Positions 52,725-61,370 are shown, numbered from the stretch's first letter. The stretch is DNA of 64,000 nucleotides from Bauldia litoralis (GCF_900104485.1 NZ_FMXQ01000003.1:549002-613001); one strand, 5' to 3'. The notes: generated by a model not told the origin, from the letters alone. Made by a program: numbers and translations.

Positions 52725-54464
52725 CTACGGCTGGGGACTGCCCGGCTGATCGCCGACGTCGCCGACCAGCGTGCCCTGGATGCAATCGATCCCCCAATCG
52801 GCAAGCAGGGCGACGGTTTCCTCGTCCTGAACCCATTCGGCCACGACCGGCACCTTGAAGCTGCGCGCCAGTTCGGCAAGCGCCCTGACGAAGGTCCGGT
52901 CGTCGCTGTTCGCCGGCAGGTTCTCGATGAACGAGCCGTCGATCTTGAAGAAATCGACCGCCAGCAGCCTGAGATTGCGGAAGGACGAGAAGCCGGCCCC
53001 GAAGTCGTCGATGGCGACCCGGCAGCCATGGCCGTGCAACATCCCGACGAAGGTGGCGGCTTCCTCGACATTGTTGATGGCGATCGACTCGGTGAGTTCG
53101 ACGATCAGCCGGGGAGCAAGGTCGGATCGGGCGGCGAGGCGGTGCGAGAGGCGCGCGGTCCACTCGCTGTCGCCGATCGTTTCAGCCGAGACGTTGATCG
53201 ACAGGTGGATGTCCGGCCTTTCGCACAGCGTGTCGAGGGCGAGTTCGAGAACCCGGTCGTCGATCATCCTGACCAGGCCAATGCGCTCGGCCAGGGCGAT
53301 GAAGCGGGCCGGCTCGACCACGGTGCCGTCCGGATGCTCGACCCGGGCGAGTGCCTCGTAGAACAGGGGCTTGCGGGTGCCGATGGCGACCACCGGCTGG
53401 AAGACCAGCTTCACCTTCCGCTCGGCCAGGGCCGCGGCAAGGGCGCGCGATTGCGACGCGACGAGCTTGCGGTCGGCCTGGCTTCCGGCCGACGGCTTGT
53501 AGGCCGCGAAGCGTTCGCTGCCCAGGCGGCGCGATGCGTGCAGCGCGGAAAGCGCGTTGGCGACCGCTTCGCTGGCGGTCCGGCCGTAGCGCGGCAGGCC
53601 GACGCCGCCGATCGACACGGTGACGGCCAGCGACTCGTCGCCGATGTCGATCACGTCGTCGCGCACGGCGGCGCGAACACGTTCCGCCGCGGCCCGCATG
53701 TCGTCCTCCTCGCAATGCACCAGCATGATGCCGAGCTTGCGGCTCGAAAAACGGCCGATCGCGTCGCCGTCGCGCAAACACGCCTTGATGCGGCGGGCGA
53801 CTGTCGCGAAGGTCTTCTCGGCGACATCGAAGCCATAGGCTTCGTTGATCGCCCGCAGGTTGCTGATGGAAACGATGAAGAAGGCGAGGGGCTTCGGCGA
53901 CGAGCCGGTTTCGGCGAGGGTCTGGTCGAGCGTCGCCAGCAGGTGGCCGCGGTTGAAGCAGTCCGTCAGTTCGTCGTGGCGGGCGAGATAGGCGAGGCGC
54001 TGCTCCTGCTCATAACGCTCGTTGATGACGCGCATGATACCATGGGCACGGTGCGGCTTGCCGTCCTTGCCGGCGTACCAGCGGCCGATCTCCTCGATCC
54101 ACAACTGGCGCTCGCTCGTCCGGCCCTCCGGGAGAAGCGAATACTGGACCTGGAAGGCGACACCGCCGCCGGCGTCGCTCGATCCGTCGTGAATGGCGTC
54201 GTAGCGGGTAGCAAGACTGCCCGGATCGACAAGGGCGGCGAAAGCGCGGCCCGTCGTGATCCGGTCGAGGGTGCCGATGCCGAGCGCGTCCAGGGCGTTG
54301 GGGCCCCAGCGCATGGTGTCGTCGTCGAGCGACCAGTCGTAGACGACATGACCGACGGCCGCGAGGATCTCGTCGCAGGGAAGCGACATATCCCGTGCCG
54401 CCGTCATCGTTGGTTCGACCACGACGTCCTCCAGCCCGGCACGATCCGACAGCGCCCTGTACAT
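52725..54464 (-). CDS. PAS-like/degenerate GGDEF/EAL signalling protein
   Basis: 579 residues, no membrane span. An N-terminal PAS-like sensor (about 30-155, YDWSLDDDTMRWGPNALDAL) is followed by a GGDEF domain (about 165-320) whose signature is replaced by FSSRKLG, so diguanylate cyclase activity is very unlikely. The EAL domain (about 330-575) keeps YEALARVEHPDG, SINVSAETIG, VELTESIAI, IDDFGAGFSSF, FKIDGSF, VVAEWVQDEE and IQGTLVG, so c-di-GMP phosphodiesterase activity is plausible. The second Glu of the usual EGVE is Gln here. It is convergent with phaR. Confidence 0.9.
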   Translation of the reverse strand: MYRALSDRAGLEDVVVEPTMTAARDMSLPCDEILAAVGHVVYDWSLDDDTMRWGPNALDALGIGTLDRITTGRAFAALVDPGSLATRYDAIHDGSSDAGGGVAFQVQYSLLPEGRTSERQLWIEEIGRWYAGKDGKPHRAHGIMRVINERYEQEQRLAYLARHDELTDCFNRGHLLATLDQTLAETGSSPKPLAFFIVSISNLRAINEAYGFDVAEKTFATVARRIKACLRDGDAIGRFSSRKLGIMLVHCEEDDMRAAAERVRAAVRDDVIDIGDESLAVTVSIGGVGLPRYGRTASEAVANALSALHASRRLGSERFAAYKPSAGSQADRKLVASQSRALAAALAERKVKLVFQPVVAIGTRKPLFYEALARVEHPDGTVVEPARFIALAERIGLVRMIDDRVLELALDTLCERPDIHLSINVSAETIGDSEWTARLSHRLAARSDLAPRLIVELTESIAINNVEEAATFVGMLHGHGCRVAIDDFGAGFSSFRNLRLLAVDFFKIDGSFIENLPANSDDRTFVRALAELARSFKVPVVAEWVQDEETVALLADWGIDCIQGTLVGDVGDQPGSPQP

Positions 54465-54544
54465 GCGTGCGGCACTATGGCGACCATGGGTTAAGGAAGC
54501 GCCAAGAAACCCGTCATAAGGGAAACAAAGCGAGGGACGGCTGA

Positions 54545-54952
54545 CTACGGCCCGCCGTCGAAGCCCTGGCCGAAGGTGACGTCGCGGGAGGCGGTGCGGA
54601 TCGTGATGGAGAAGCCGGCGACGACGTCGAACAGCGCGATCAGGGTCAGGACGAAGAAAACCGAGTTGGCGCAGTAACCGACCACAATCAATTCAATGAC
54701 ATAGACGATCAATACAACCGTCGAAAGTATGTGATTGGTGACCGTCGCCGTCGAGGTCCGTCCAGACTTCAGCACCTCGAGGAACAGGATGACGATCCCG
54801 AGGGTGATCATCAGGTCGCCGAGGGTCAGCGCCCAGCGGGCGCCGGACACCATGACGATGCCGAAGAGTTCGTCGGACCAGTCGACGCCGGCATAGCCCA
54901 GGATGTTGAACAGGATCAGGGGAACGATGGTCAGGGGTATGGCGGTGATCAT
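54545..54952 (-). CDS. Small multi-span membrane protein of unknown family
   Basis: 135 residues with about four hydrophobic segments (TAIPLTIVPLILFNILGYAG, LTLGDLMITLGIVILFLEVL, ILSTVVLIVYVIELIVVGYC and SVFFVLTLIALFDVVAGFSI). I do not recognise a named family. It lies between rpmF and the GGDEF/EAL gene on the same strand, downstream of a strong terminator, so it probably has its own promoter. Confidence 0.75.
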   Translation of the reverse strand: MITAIPLTIVPLILFNILGYAGVDWSDELFGIVMVSGARWALTLGDLMITLGIVILFLEVLKSGRTSTATVTNHILSTVVLIVYVIELIVVGYCANSVFFVLTLIALFDVVAGFSITIRTASRDVTFGQGFDGGP

Positions 54953-55014
54953 GGTTCCACCTTCGGTGCTTCGCGAATCCGGCGCGGCGCGATGCTAGCG
55001 CCGCCGCATCCGAC

Positions 55015-55041
55015 AAAAAAGGCCGGCGTGACGCCGGCCTC
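55015..55041 (-). terminator. Rho-independent terminator of rpmF
   Basis: On the minus strand GAGGCCGGCGT-CA-CGCCGGCC forms a GC-rich hairpin followed by six T (AAAAAA at 55015-55020 on the + strand). It lies about 28 bases after the rpmF stop. Confidence 0.92.
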
Positions 55042-55068
55042 TTCATTCCTGTCGGCCAGGGACCGTAA

Positions 55069-55254
55069 TCAGCTGTCGCTCTTCGGTTCCAGCACCTGCC
55101 GGCCGCCATACATGCCCGACTTCAGGTCGATGTGATGCGGACGGCGAAGCTCGCCGGAATCCTTGTCTTCGACGTAGCTCGGCTTCTTCAAAGCATCGGT
55201 CGAACGACGGAATCCGCGCTTCATGCGCGAGGTTTTTCTCTTGGGGACTGCCAT
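55069..55254 (-). CDS. rpmF: 50S ribosomal protein L32
   Basis: 61 residues beginning [20 protein letters not shown], the L32 signature, and continuing with [20 protein letters not shown] as in alphaproteobacteria. It has no cysteines, so it does not bind zinc. A consistent ribosome site (AGAGATGGCAGT context) and a strong terminator frame it. It lies just downstream of mtgA on the same strand. Confidence 0.97.
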   Translation of the reverse strand: MAVPKRKTSRMKRGFRRSTDALKKPSYVEDKDSGELRRPHHIDLKSGMYGGRQVLEPKSDS

Positions 55255-55300
55255 CTCTTGTCCTCGAAATGATCAAAGGTTGCGGCGCTTATACGCAGAC

Positions 55301-56083
55301 TCAGGGGTAGAGGCAAACGATATAGGGCCCGGCGAGTCTTGCGCGGGCCTCGATGGTGCGCGCCAGCGACGTCATCAGCTTCGACGGACGGGCGGGATTG
55401 CGGGCCAGGGGATTGGGCAGGGCGCTGGCGAGAAGAGCCGACTGGCGGGCGGTGAGATCGGCTGCGGGTCGGCCGAAATAGTGCTGCGCCGCCGCTTCGA
55501 TGCCGAAGATCCGCGGGCCCCATTGGGCGATGTTGAGGTAAAGCTCCATCTCCCGCCGCTTGCCCCAAACCGTGTCTGCGTAAAGGGCCAGGGGGATTTC
55601 GATGGCCTTGCGGACGTAGCTCCGCGACAGCCAGAGGAAGAGGTTTCGCACCGTCTGCATGGCGATGGTCGACGCGCCGCGGGAGGGGCCGCCGGGGGAT
55701 TCGACGACCTCGGAGATCGCCCCCCAGTCGACGCCGTTATCCTCGCAGAAACGAGCGTCCTCCGACATCATGACCGAGACCACCAACGCCTTGGAAATAT
55801 TGTCGAATTCGACCCATCGCCGGTCGAGCGGACCCTCGACCAGCCGGGTGTAGAGCATGTAGGTGCCGATCGGGTTGACGAAGCGGTAGACCGGTACGAG
55901 GAGGAGCGGCAGCGCCACCAGAATCACCAGTGCGATCAACAGGATACGCCAAAGGCGACGCCAGCGCGGGCCGGCTTCGGGTTGGGGATTCGCCTTGCCT
56001 GTCGGCGCCTTCTCCGCCGGCCTGGCGGGAGGCTTTGCCCTGGCCGGTTTGGCGCGGGATTTCGGGGTTTTCGCCGGACTCAT
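55301..56083 (-). CDS. mtgA: Monofunctional biosynthetic peptidoglycan transglycosylase
   Basis: 260 residues from the ATG at 56083; the open frame runs on to 57562 but that part is antisense noise. A Lys/Ala/Pro-rich cytoplasmic tail and one membrane span (about 49-68, LWRILLIALVILVALPLLLV) precede a GT51 domain with MMSEDARFCEDNGVDWGAI (catalytic Glu region), GASTIAMQTVRNLFLW, RKAIEIPLALYADTVWGKRR and the EMELYLNIAQWG motif. It polymerises lipid II into glycan strands. It is divergent from ispA. Confidence 0.95.
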   Translation of the reverse strand: MSPAKTPKSRAKPARAKPPARPAEKAPTGKANPQPEAGPRWRRLWRILLIALVILVALPLLLVPVYRFVNPIGTYMLYTRLVEGPLDRRWVEFDNISKALVVSVMMSEDARFCEDNGVDWGAISEVVESPGGPSRGASTIAMQTVRNLFLWLSRSYVRKAIEIPLALYADTVWGKRREMELYLNIAQWGPRIFGIEAAAQHYFGRPAADLTARQSALLASALPNPLARNPARPSKLMTSLARTIEARARLAGPYIVCLYP

Positions 56084-56185
56084 GGCCAAGCGATAGCCGC
56101 CGTCGCCGGCTTGCGCAACGCTTGACCGCGCGCCGCTTTGGTCGCATTCGGGACAGCTTGCGACGGTGCCGGGCGGGGAGCGGAC

Positions 56186-57073
56186 ATGTTCGAGACACGG
56201 CTGAGACAGGCGGCGGACGCCACCGAGGCGGCGCTGGACCGGCTGCTGTCTCCTGAATCGCGCCCCGGCGAGGTGATCCGGCCGGCCCGGCTCACGGAGG
56301 CGATGCGCTATGCGGCGCTCGGCCCCGGCAAGCGGGTGCGGCCGTTCCTGGCGATCGAGACGGCGCGGCTGTTCGGGGTAACAGATGCGGCGGTTGTCAC
56401 CGCGGCGGCGGCGATCGAATGCGTTCACGCCTACAGCCTGGTGCATGACGACCTGCCGGCGATGGACGACGACGCGACGCGGCGCGGCCGGGCGACCGTC
56501 CATATCCGCTATGACGAGGCGACGGCGATCCTGGCCGGCGACGGGCTGCTGACGCTGGCCTTTGACGCGCTGGCCTCGCTCGACGTCCCTCCCGCCGTCC
56601 GGATCGACCTGATCACCGGGCTGGCGCGGGCATCCGGCGTCGGCGGCATGGTCGGCGGCCAGGCGCTCGACCTCGACGCCGGCGAGGCGGTCGAACTCGA
56701 CGCGGTGACGACCATGCAGGCGATGAAGACCGGGGCGCTGATCCGCCATGCGGTCGCCGCCGGCGCGAGGCTCGGCGCCGCACCCGCCGACGATGCGGCG
56801 CGGCTCGACACCTATGGCCAGGCGCTCGGGCTTGCCTTCCAGATCGCCGACGACCTGATCGACGCGACCGGCGATGCGGCGATTGCCGGCAAGGCGACAG
56901 CCAAGGATGCGGGGCGCGGCAAGCGGACGCTGGTCGCGCTCCTCGGCGTCGCCGCGGCGCGGGCGCGGCTGGCGGCGACGGTGGACGAGGGAATCGCGGC
57001 GCTGACGCCATTCGGCCCGGCGGCGGACACGCTGCGCGATGCGGCGCGGTTCATCGCCGAGCGCGAGGCCTGA
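56186..57073 (+). CDS. ispA: Polyprenyl (farnesyl) diphosphate synthase
   Basis: 295 residues from the ATG at 56186, preceded by GGGGAGCGGAC (the ATG at 56138 lacks a ribosome site). First aspartate-rich motif LVHDDLPAMDDD (residues 86-96), second FQIADDLIDATGD, with PGKRVRPFLAIETARLF and GGMVGGQALDL between. The ~295-residue length fits farnesyl/geranyl diphosphate synthase (IspA). It elongates DMAPP with IPP; ispG, earlier in the same pathway, is in this window. Confidence 0.94.
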   Translation: MFETRLRQAADATEAALDRLLSPESRPGEVIRPARLTEAMRYAALGPGKRVRPFLAIETARLFGVTDAAVVTAAAAIECVHAYSLVHDDLPAMDDDATRRGRATVHIRYDEATAILAGDGLLTLAFDALASLDVPPAVRIDLITGLARASGVGGMVGGQALDLDAGEAVELDAVTTMQAMKTGALIRHAVAAGARLGAAPADDAARLDTYGQALGLAFQIADDLIDATGDAAIAGKATAKDAGRGKRTLVALLGVAAARARLAATVDEGIAALTPFGPAADTLRDAARFIAEREA

Positions 57074-57128
57074 GACGTCGGCTTCTCGCGAGCCGCAACG
57101 CCTCATCCGGCTCGGTGCGGCCTGTGCC

Positions 57129-58229
57129 TCACATGAATTCGGCGCGCAGGTCGAGCGACGAGCGGACGCCGATATCGTCGAAATGGGCGTCGAGCCATGC
57201 GCGCGCCGCCTCGCGACCGGCCTCGTGCAGTTCCTTGAAGAAGCGCCACGAGGTGTCGAGCTTGGATGAGGCGGAATGGCGCGACAATGCCTCGGTGGCG
57301 TCGATCCGGTGGACGCGGTTGCGCCGGTAGCGGGCCGGATCGATGCGGTTCTCGTCGAGCAGGCGATTGACGAAGTCGATGGCGCGGAATTCCCTGAGCA
57401 GCGACGAGTTGAAGGTGATCTCGCTGACCCGCTCCATGATCTCCTTGGCGGTCTTCGGCACCGCCTCGCTGCGCACCGGATTGACCTGGACCAGCAGGAT
57501 GTCCGAGCACTCGGTCTCGGTGAAGAAGGGAAACAGCGCCGGGTTGCCCATGTAGCCGCCATCCCAATAGTGCTCGCCGCCGATCTCCACCGCCTGGAAG
57601 AGATAGGGCAGGCAGGCCGAGGCCATCACCGCGTCGGCGGTGACCTCGTCGTCGGTGAAGACCTTGATCTTGCCATCGCGGACATTGGTCGCCGAGATGA
57701 ACAGTTTCAGCGCGGTGTTGGCGCGCACCAGGTCGAAATCGACCAGCCGGTCGAGCAGGTCGCGCAGCGGGTTGATGTTGAGCGGATTGATCCGGTAGGG
57801 CGAGACCATCTGCGACAAGCGATGGGTGTAGTCGAAGCTCGGAAAGGTCGGGAAGGAGGGGAAGGCCGGCAGGTTCCAGAAGCCGAGGATGTTCTGGAAG
57901 ATCTCGCCGGCCGTTCCGCCGGCCATGCCCTCGCGGCTGATCCGCCGCCAGAAGGCGGCGAGCCGCCGCTGGGCCCCGACCGCGCCATCGCGCATCAGCC
58001 CGTCGGCCAGCACCACGGCATTCATCGCCCCGGCGCTGGTGCCGGAGATCGCCTCGAAGTCGAGCCGGTCGTCGCCGAGCAGTTCGTCGAGCACCCCCCA
58101 GGTGAAGGCGCCATGCGCGCCGCCGCCCTGCAGCGCCAGGTTGATGGTCTTGACCTCCGGCCGCGGCGTCTTCGTCGCCGCATCGTCCTTACGAGCCACC
58201 TGCTGACCTTCTTCAATCGTCTTCGACAC
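57129..58229 (-). CDS. Patatin-like phospholipase family protein
   Basis: 366 residues from a GTG at 58229 (GGAGCGAAGA before it; a TTG at 58241 is the alternative). The oxyanion loop is INLALQGGGAHGAFTWGVLD, the nucleophile SGTSAGAMNAVVLADG (GxSxG), and the DGG/A aspartate is in YWDGGYMGNPAL. There is no signal peptide. Members hydrolyse phospholipids or act in PHB metabolism; the closeness to bdhA and phaABR could hint at the latter but is not proof. It is divergent from the AT-rich orphan gene. Confidence 0.92.
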   Translation of the reverse strand: MSKTIEEGQQVARKDDAATKTPRPEVKTINLALQGGGAHGAFTWGVLDELLGDDRLDFEAISGTSAGAMNAVVLADGLMRDGAVGAQRRLAAFWRRISREGMAGGTAGEIFQNILGFWNLPAFPSFPTFPSFDYTHRLSQMVSPYRINPLNINPLRDLLDRLVDFDLVRANTALKLFISATNVRDGKIKVFTDDEVTADAVMASACLPYLFQAVEIGGEHYWDGGYMGNPALFPFFTETECSDILLVQVNPVRSEAVPKTAKEIMERVSEITFNSSLLREFRAIDFVNRLLDENRIDPARYRRNRVHRIDATEALSRHSASSKLDTSWRFFKELHEAGREAARAWLDAHFDDIGVRSSLDLRAEFM

Positions 58230-58289
58230 TCTTCGCTCCAAATTCTTGCCAACTTGAGAAGTTCAAGAACGAAAGGACACCAAATTTAC

Positions 58290-58320
58290 TTGACACCGCT
58301 GGTGACTGATCATTGCATAG
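58290..58320 (+). promoter_or_regulatory. Possible promoter of the AT-rich orphan gene
   Basis: A perfect -35 TTGACA (58290-58295) is followed at 18-20 bases by weak -10 candidates (TGCATA or CATAGT), about 75-100 bases upstream of the ATG at 58395. It lies in the 165-base region shared with the divergent patatin gene. The spacing is not ideal. Confidence 0.3.
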
Positions 58321-58394
58321 TAAGAGGTGCGAAACTGTTGGAAGTTGGAATAGGACACTCCAACCCACAGCGACTTTTCCACGAGGTCTCATAC

Positions 58395-59711
58395 ATGACT
58401 TTGATAGACGCTATTGGCGACAGGATTGACCTCTCCCAAGTCGGCGATCGTTCCTCCTTACGAGATCAATTGGCTCGGCTGACAAACGCTGAAGCTTCCG
58501 ATCTACTGAGTCAAATAAAGCGTTTGCTACCCAAGCCTTCCAACGCGCCGAGTGCATTTCGCTTTGTAGCTAACTCGACGTTGTCGGGGTTCCCGTATCC
58601 ATGCGGACAGTTCGAATGCCGAACCCAGCGACTGGCGGAGATTTCGGCATTTGCTGCGCTGTATGCAGACGAAATCGTCCTTTTTAATCCTATGTCTTGG
58701 TTCAGTACACATCAGCTTAAACCTAAGACTGCCAACCTCGACTCAAAGGCACTCGAAGAATTTTCGTTCCGACTGTCGCAGATAATAGCGTTACATCCCT
58801 TGATCGAGCGAAAAATTGTTACATTTGTTGATATGACAACGCATAATTATTGTCAAAATTGCTTTCAAAAGGGGCTTAATATTGCCAATTCATTAACTCA
58901 TGACGAAAGTACGGAGGAGGATAATGATCCTTACTTTCAAATAGCCAATTATTATATAGATCTGGTCGATGTTTCATTCGAAGGAATACGTGACAATGTC
59001 GCCTATTTTCGAATCGAGGGCGATAAGGATTTCATCGGGCACGAAACCGCATTTTATTCTTGTAGCGCGGACTTGGCGCGTGGACTAAAGAAAGGCAAAA
59101 AATTAAATATTGATCAAGTATTAAGGGTGGGGGTTAGCCGGTCTTTTGCTCATTATCACTCCAATGACATCTCCAAAGCGCACTCGATATCCAATCTATA
59201 TGGCATCGATAAGATGATATCTTCCGCGTTTCAATTTAATATCTTAAAGGACTATTTCGGCGAAGAAAAATTTGGACAAATTATCAACGTGGATTATCCC
59301 TTCATATCTGGATTAGAGCTGAATAAAGTTGTTAAATTTAGGGATAATGAATGGCATCACCTGCATGATTTTCGGAAATTGATCGAGAATGGGTTGCGCT
59401 CTGGAGTGGATGTTGCAGAAGAACTTCAGAGTGAATCAATATCAATCGAGAAAATGATCTCAAAGCGATCAAGGGTCTTCCGAAGGGACGTTGCTAAAGA
59501 TTTTTCGATTAGCGTCGCGGGAATTGGCGCAAGTGTGCTGGCAAGCGGGGTATCTAATACTGTTGCGATAGTTTTGGGGGCGCTAACGTCTGGCCATCTC
59601 GCTAAGATGGCGATACCAAAAATCATAGATAGAATAGCCGAGCCAGACGACATCCGTGACTCAAAAGTATACTACGCGTGGAAAGTTACTAACAAGATAT
59701 TGCGAAAGTGA
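58395..59711 (+). CDS. AT-rich orphan protein of unknown function
   Basis: 438 residues from the ATG at 58395, which has CGAGGT seven bases upstream. The same frame is open to 57276, but that part is antisense to the patatin gene. I recognise no family. Visible parts: FRFVANSTLSGFPYPCGQFE near the start, a CQNCF pair, VGVSRSFAHYHSNDI with two His, and SAFQFNILKDYFGEEKFGQI. Hydrophobic stretches near the C-terminus (FSISVAGIGASVLASG and IVLGALTSG) may be a membrane hairpin. Codon use and base composition differ sharply from all neighbours, so recent horizontal transfer is likely. It could be a defence or selfish gene; nothing proves this. Confidence 0.75.
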   Translation: MTLIDAIGDRIDLSQVGDRSSLRDQLARLTNAEASDLLSQIKRLLPKPSNAPSAFRFVANSTLSGFPYPCGQFECRTQRLAEISAFAALYADEIVLFNPMSWFSTHQLKPKTANLDSKALEEFSFRLSQIIALHPLIERKIVTFVDMTTHNYCQNCFQKGLNIANSLTHDESTEEDNDPYFQIANYYIDLVDVSFEGIRDNVAYFRIEGDKDFIGHETAFYSCSADLARGLKKGKKLNIDQVLRVGVSRSFAHYHSNDISKAHSISNLYGIDKMISSAFQFNILKDYFGEEKFGQIINVDYPFISGLELNKVVKFRDNEWHHLHDFRKLIENGLRSGVDVAEELQSESISIEKMISKRSRVFRRDVAKDFSISVAGIGASVLASGVSNTVAIVLGALTSGHLAKMAIPKIIDRIAEPDDIRDSKVYYAWKVTNKILRK

Positions 59712-59735
59712 TTGGGTGAACTGCGGGCCGCCTCC

Positions 59736-60518
59736 TCAAGCCGCGGTCCAGCCGCCGTCCATCGGCAGGATGGCGCCGGTGATGTTCCTGGCCGCGTCGG
59801 TGGTCAGGAAGACGGCCAGCGCGGCGATCTCCTCGACGGTGACGAATTCCTTGGTCGGCTGCGCCGCCAGCATGACGTCGCGCTTGACCTCTTCCTCGGT
59901 GATGCCGCGCGCCCTGGCGGTGTCCGGGATCTGGGCTTCGACAAGCGGCGTCAGGACGTAGCCGGGACAGATGGCGTTGGCGGTGATGCCGTGCTGCGCC
60001 GTTTCCAGCGCCACCGTCTTGGTCAGGCCGGCGATGCCATGCTTGGCCGCGACATAGGCGCTCTTGAAGGGCGAGGCGACCAGGGCATGGGCGCTCGCCG
60101 TCTGGATGATGCGTCCCCAGCCCTTCTTCTTCATGGCCGGCAGCGCCGCATGGATGGTGTGGAAGGCGGAGGTGAGGTTGATGGCGATGATCGCGTCCCA
60201 CTTCTCCGCCGGAAACTCATCGATCGGCGAAACGAACTGGATGCCGGCATTGTTGACCAGCACATCGATGGCGCCGAATTCCTTCTCGGCATCGGCGATC
60301 ATCGCGGCGATCTCGTCCGGCTTCGTCATGTCGGCCGGGGAATAGCGGACCTCGACGCCCATGGCGTTCGCCATCTCGTTGCGGTTGACCTCGATCTCAT
60401 GCGCGTCGCCGAAGCCGTTGAGGACGACGTTGGCGCCCTCCGCGGCCATCGCCCGGGCGATGCCGAGTCCGATGCCGCTGGTCGATCCGGTGACCAGTGC
60501 GGTCTTGCCCTTCAGCAT
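59736..60518 (-). CDS. bdhA: 3-hydroxybutyrate dehydrogenase
   Basis: 260 residues from the ATG at 60518 with GAGGAGACAATC upstream; the frame to 60563 is not used. A classical SDR: KTALVTGSTSGIGLGIA, NNAGIQFVSPIDEFP, then the active-site region ASAHALVASPFKSAYVAAKH and TANAICPGYVLTPLV. The phrases FVSPIDEFP and FKSAYVAAKHGIAGL are typical of D-3-hydroxybutyrate dehydrogenase. It oxidises 3-hydroxybutyrate from PHB breakdown to acetoacetate with NAD+. An exact PhaR-type motif lies upstream. Confidence 0.95.
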   Translation of the reverse strand: MLKGKTALVTGSTSGIGLGIARAMAAEGANVVLNGFGDAHEIEVNRNEMANAMGVEVRYSPADMTKPDEIAAMIADAEKEFGAIDVLVNNAGIQFVSPIDEFPAEKWDAIIAINLTSAFHTIHAALPAMKKKGWGRIIQTASAHALVASPFKSAYVAAKHGIAGLTKTVALETAQHGITANAICPGYVLTPLVEAQIPDTARARGITEEEVKRDVMLAAQPTKEFVTVEEIAALAVFLTTDAARNITGAILPMDGGWTAA

Positions 60519-60558
60519 GATTGTCTCCTCGCGAAATGCGGTTCCGATCCCTATATAT

Positions 60559-60570
60559 TGCATTGCAGCA
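60559..60570 (-). promoter_or_regulatory. Candidate PhaR operator upstream of bdhA
   Basis: TGCATTGCAGCA fits TGCRNYGCASMA at all positions (consensus recalled from work on Bradyrhizobium PhaR). It lies 41 bases upstream of the bdhA start, in the divergent region shared with the zur-like gene. It may tie bdhA to the phaAB/phaR regulon in the same window. Confidence 0.55.
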
Positions 60571-60603
60571 TAATCGCCATCCCCGCGTGACGCGGGCCGA
60601 TGT

Positions 60604-60617
60604 GCTACATATATAGC
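60604..60617 (+). promoter_or_regulatory. Palindrome upstream of the zur-like gene, possible autoregulatory operator
   Basis: GCTACATATATAGC is a near-perfect 14-base palindrome (GCTA-N-ATAT-N-TAGC) 48 bases before the zur-like start. AT-rich palindromes are usual for Fur-family operators. A second inverted repeat, CCCGCG-TGA-CGCGGG, is at 60582-60596. Zinc-dependent autorepression is inferred. Confidence 0.35.
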
Positions 60618-60664
60618 GGCAAACGCCCGCCCGATGGACGGGCCGGAGGATCAAGGACGCGGCC

Positions 60665-61150
60665 ATGGCAACCGTCAGCCCGATACTGGAGCATCGCAAG
60701 CACGACCACGGCCGCTGCACCGCGGACGCGATCAGCCATGCGCGCGAGATCTGCGATGCCGAAGGCCTGCGCTTCACCGACCGCCGCCGCGAGGTGCTGG
60801 CGGCGCTGCTCGAGAGCCACGTGCCCGCCTCCGCCTATGAAGTGATCGACCGGCTGGGCGAGACCGGCCATCGGCCGGCGCCGGTCTCGGTCTATCGCGC
60901 CCTCGATTTCCTCGTCGAGCACCGCTTCGCCCACCGCATCGAATCGCGCAACGCCTATGTCGCCTGCGACCGCGGCGCCGACTGCGACGACGAGGCGACG
61001 CTGTTCCTGCTTTGCGAGAAATGCGGCGCTGCCGGCGAAGCCTCCTCGGCCGCCCTTCACGCGCTGATCGCCGACGTCACCGGTGCGGTCGACTTCGCGC
61101 CGAAGGCCCCGGTCGTCGAGATCCGCGGCCTCTGCGCCGGCTGCCGCTAG
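60665..61150 (+). CDS. zur: Fur-family regulator, probably Zur
   Basis: 161 residues. His/Cys-rich N-terminus (HRKHDHGRC), then the Fur winged helix with GLRFTDRRREVLAALLESHV, SAYEVIDRLGETGHRPAPVS and VYRALDFLVEHRFAHRIESR. Structural-zinc cysteines are in LLCEKCGAAGE and at the very end GLCAGCR. The VYRALDFLxExxxxHRIESxNAF/YVxC pattern is closer to Zur than to Fur, Irr or Mur. It should repress zinc uptake genes, none of which are in this window. It is divergent from bdhA. Confidence 0.86.
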   Translation: MATVSPILEHRKHDHGRCTADAISHAREICDAEGLRFTDRRREVLAALLESHVPASAYEVIDRLGETGHRPAPVSVYRALDFLVEHRFAHRIESRNAYVACDRGADCDDEATLFLLCEKCGAAGEASSAALHALIADVTGAVDFAPKAPVVEIRGLCAGCR

Positions 61151-61370
61151 ATCACGCGCCGGAGAAGCCACGGCATCCCGCGGCCGATCGGGCCTTCGCC
61201 GGGCCGGCGGTCGCGCCTTGCGCCCGACTTGCGCTTTGCGGCCAAATCCCCCATGTCGAGACGGTCTGCCGCCCCGTTTTCCCGGAATCGTGCTAGTCTT
61301 TGCGCGGATTCGCGACTTTGGCGGCGAGTGCATTCTTGCGTCGCACCCCCGATAGATCGAGTGCCTTTGT

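Noticed and set aside
56084..57562. Extension of mtgA to a 753-residue protein
   Set aside because: It is antisense to ispA and to the patatin region's complement; the normal MtgA start is at 56083.
58258..58267. LexA-like site GTTC-AA-GAAC before the orphan gene
   Set aside because: It is an inverted repeat with a 2-base gap, unlike the GTTC-N7-GTTC direct repeat used in this group.
57276..58394. N-terminal extension of the AT-rich orphan gene across the patatin gene
   Set aside because: This part is antisense to the well-supported patatin gene; base composition changes abruptly near 58240 and a good start lies at 58395.
57129..59711. CBASS-like or other defence system made of patatin plus orphan gene
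   Set aside because: No cyclase or sensor gene is nearby; the patatin protein looks like a GC-rich resident gene and the two genes are divergent with different composition.
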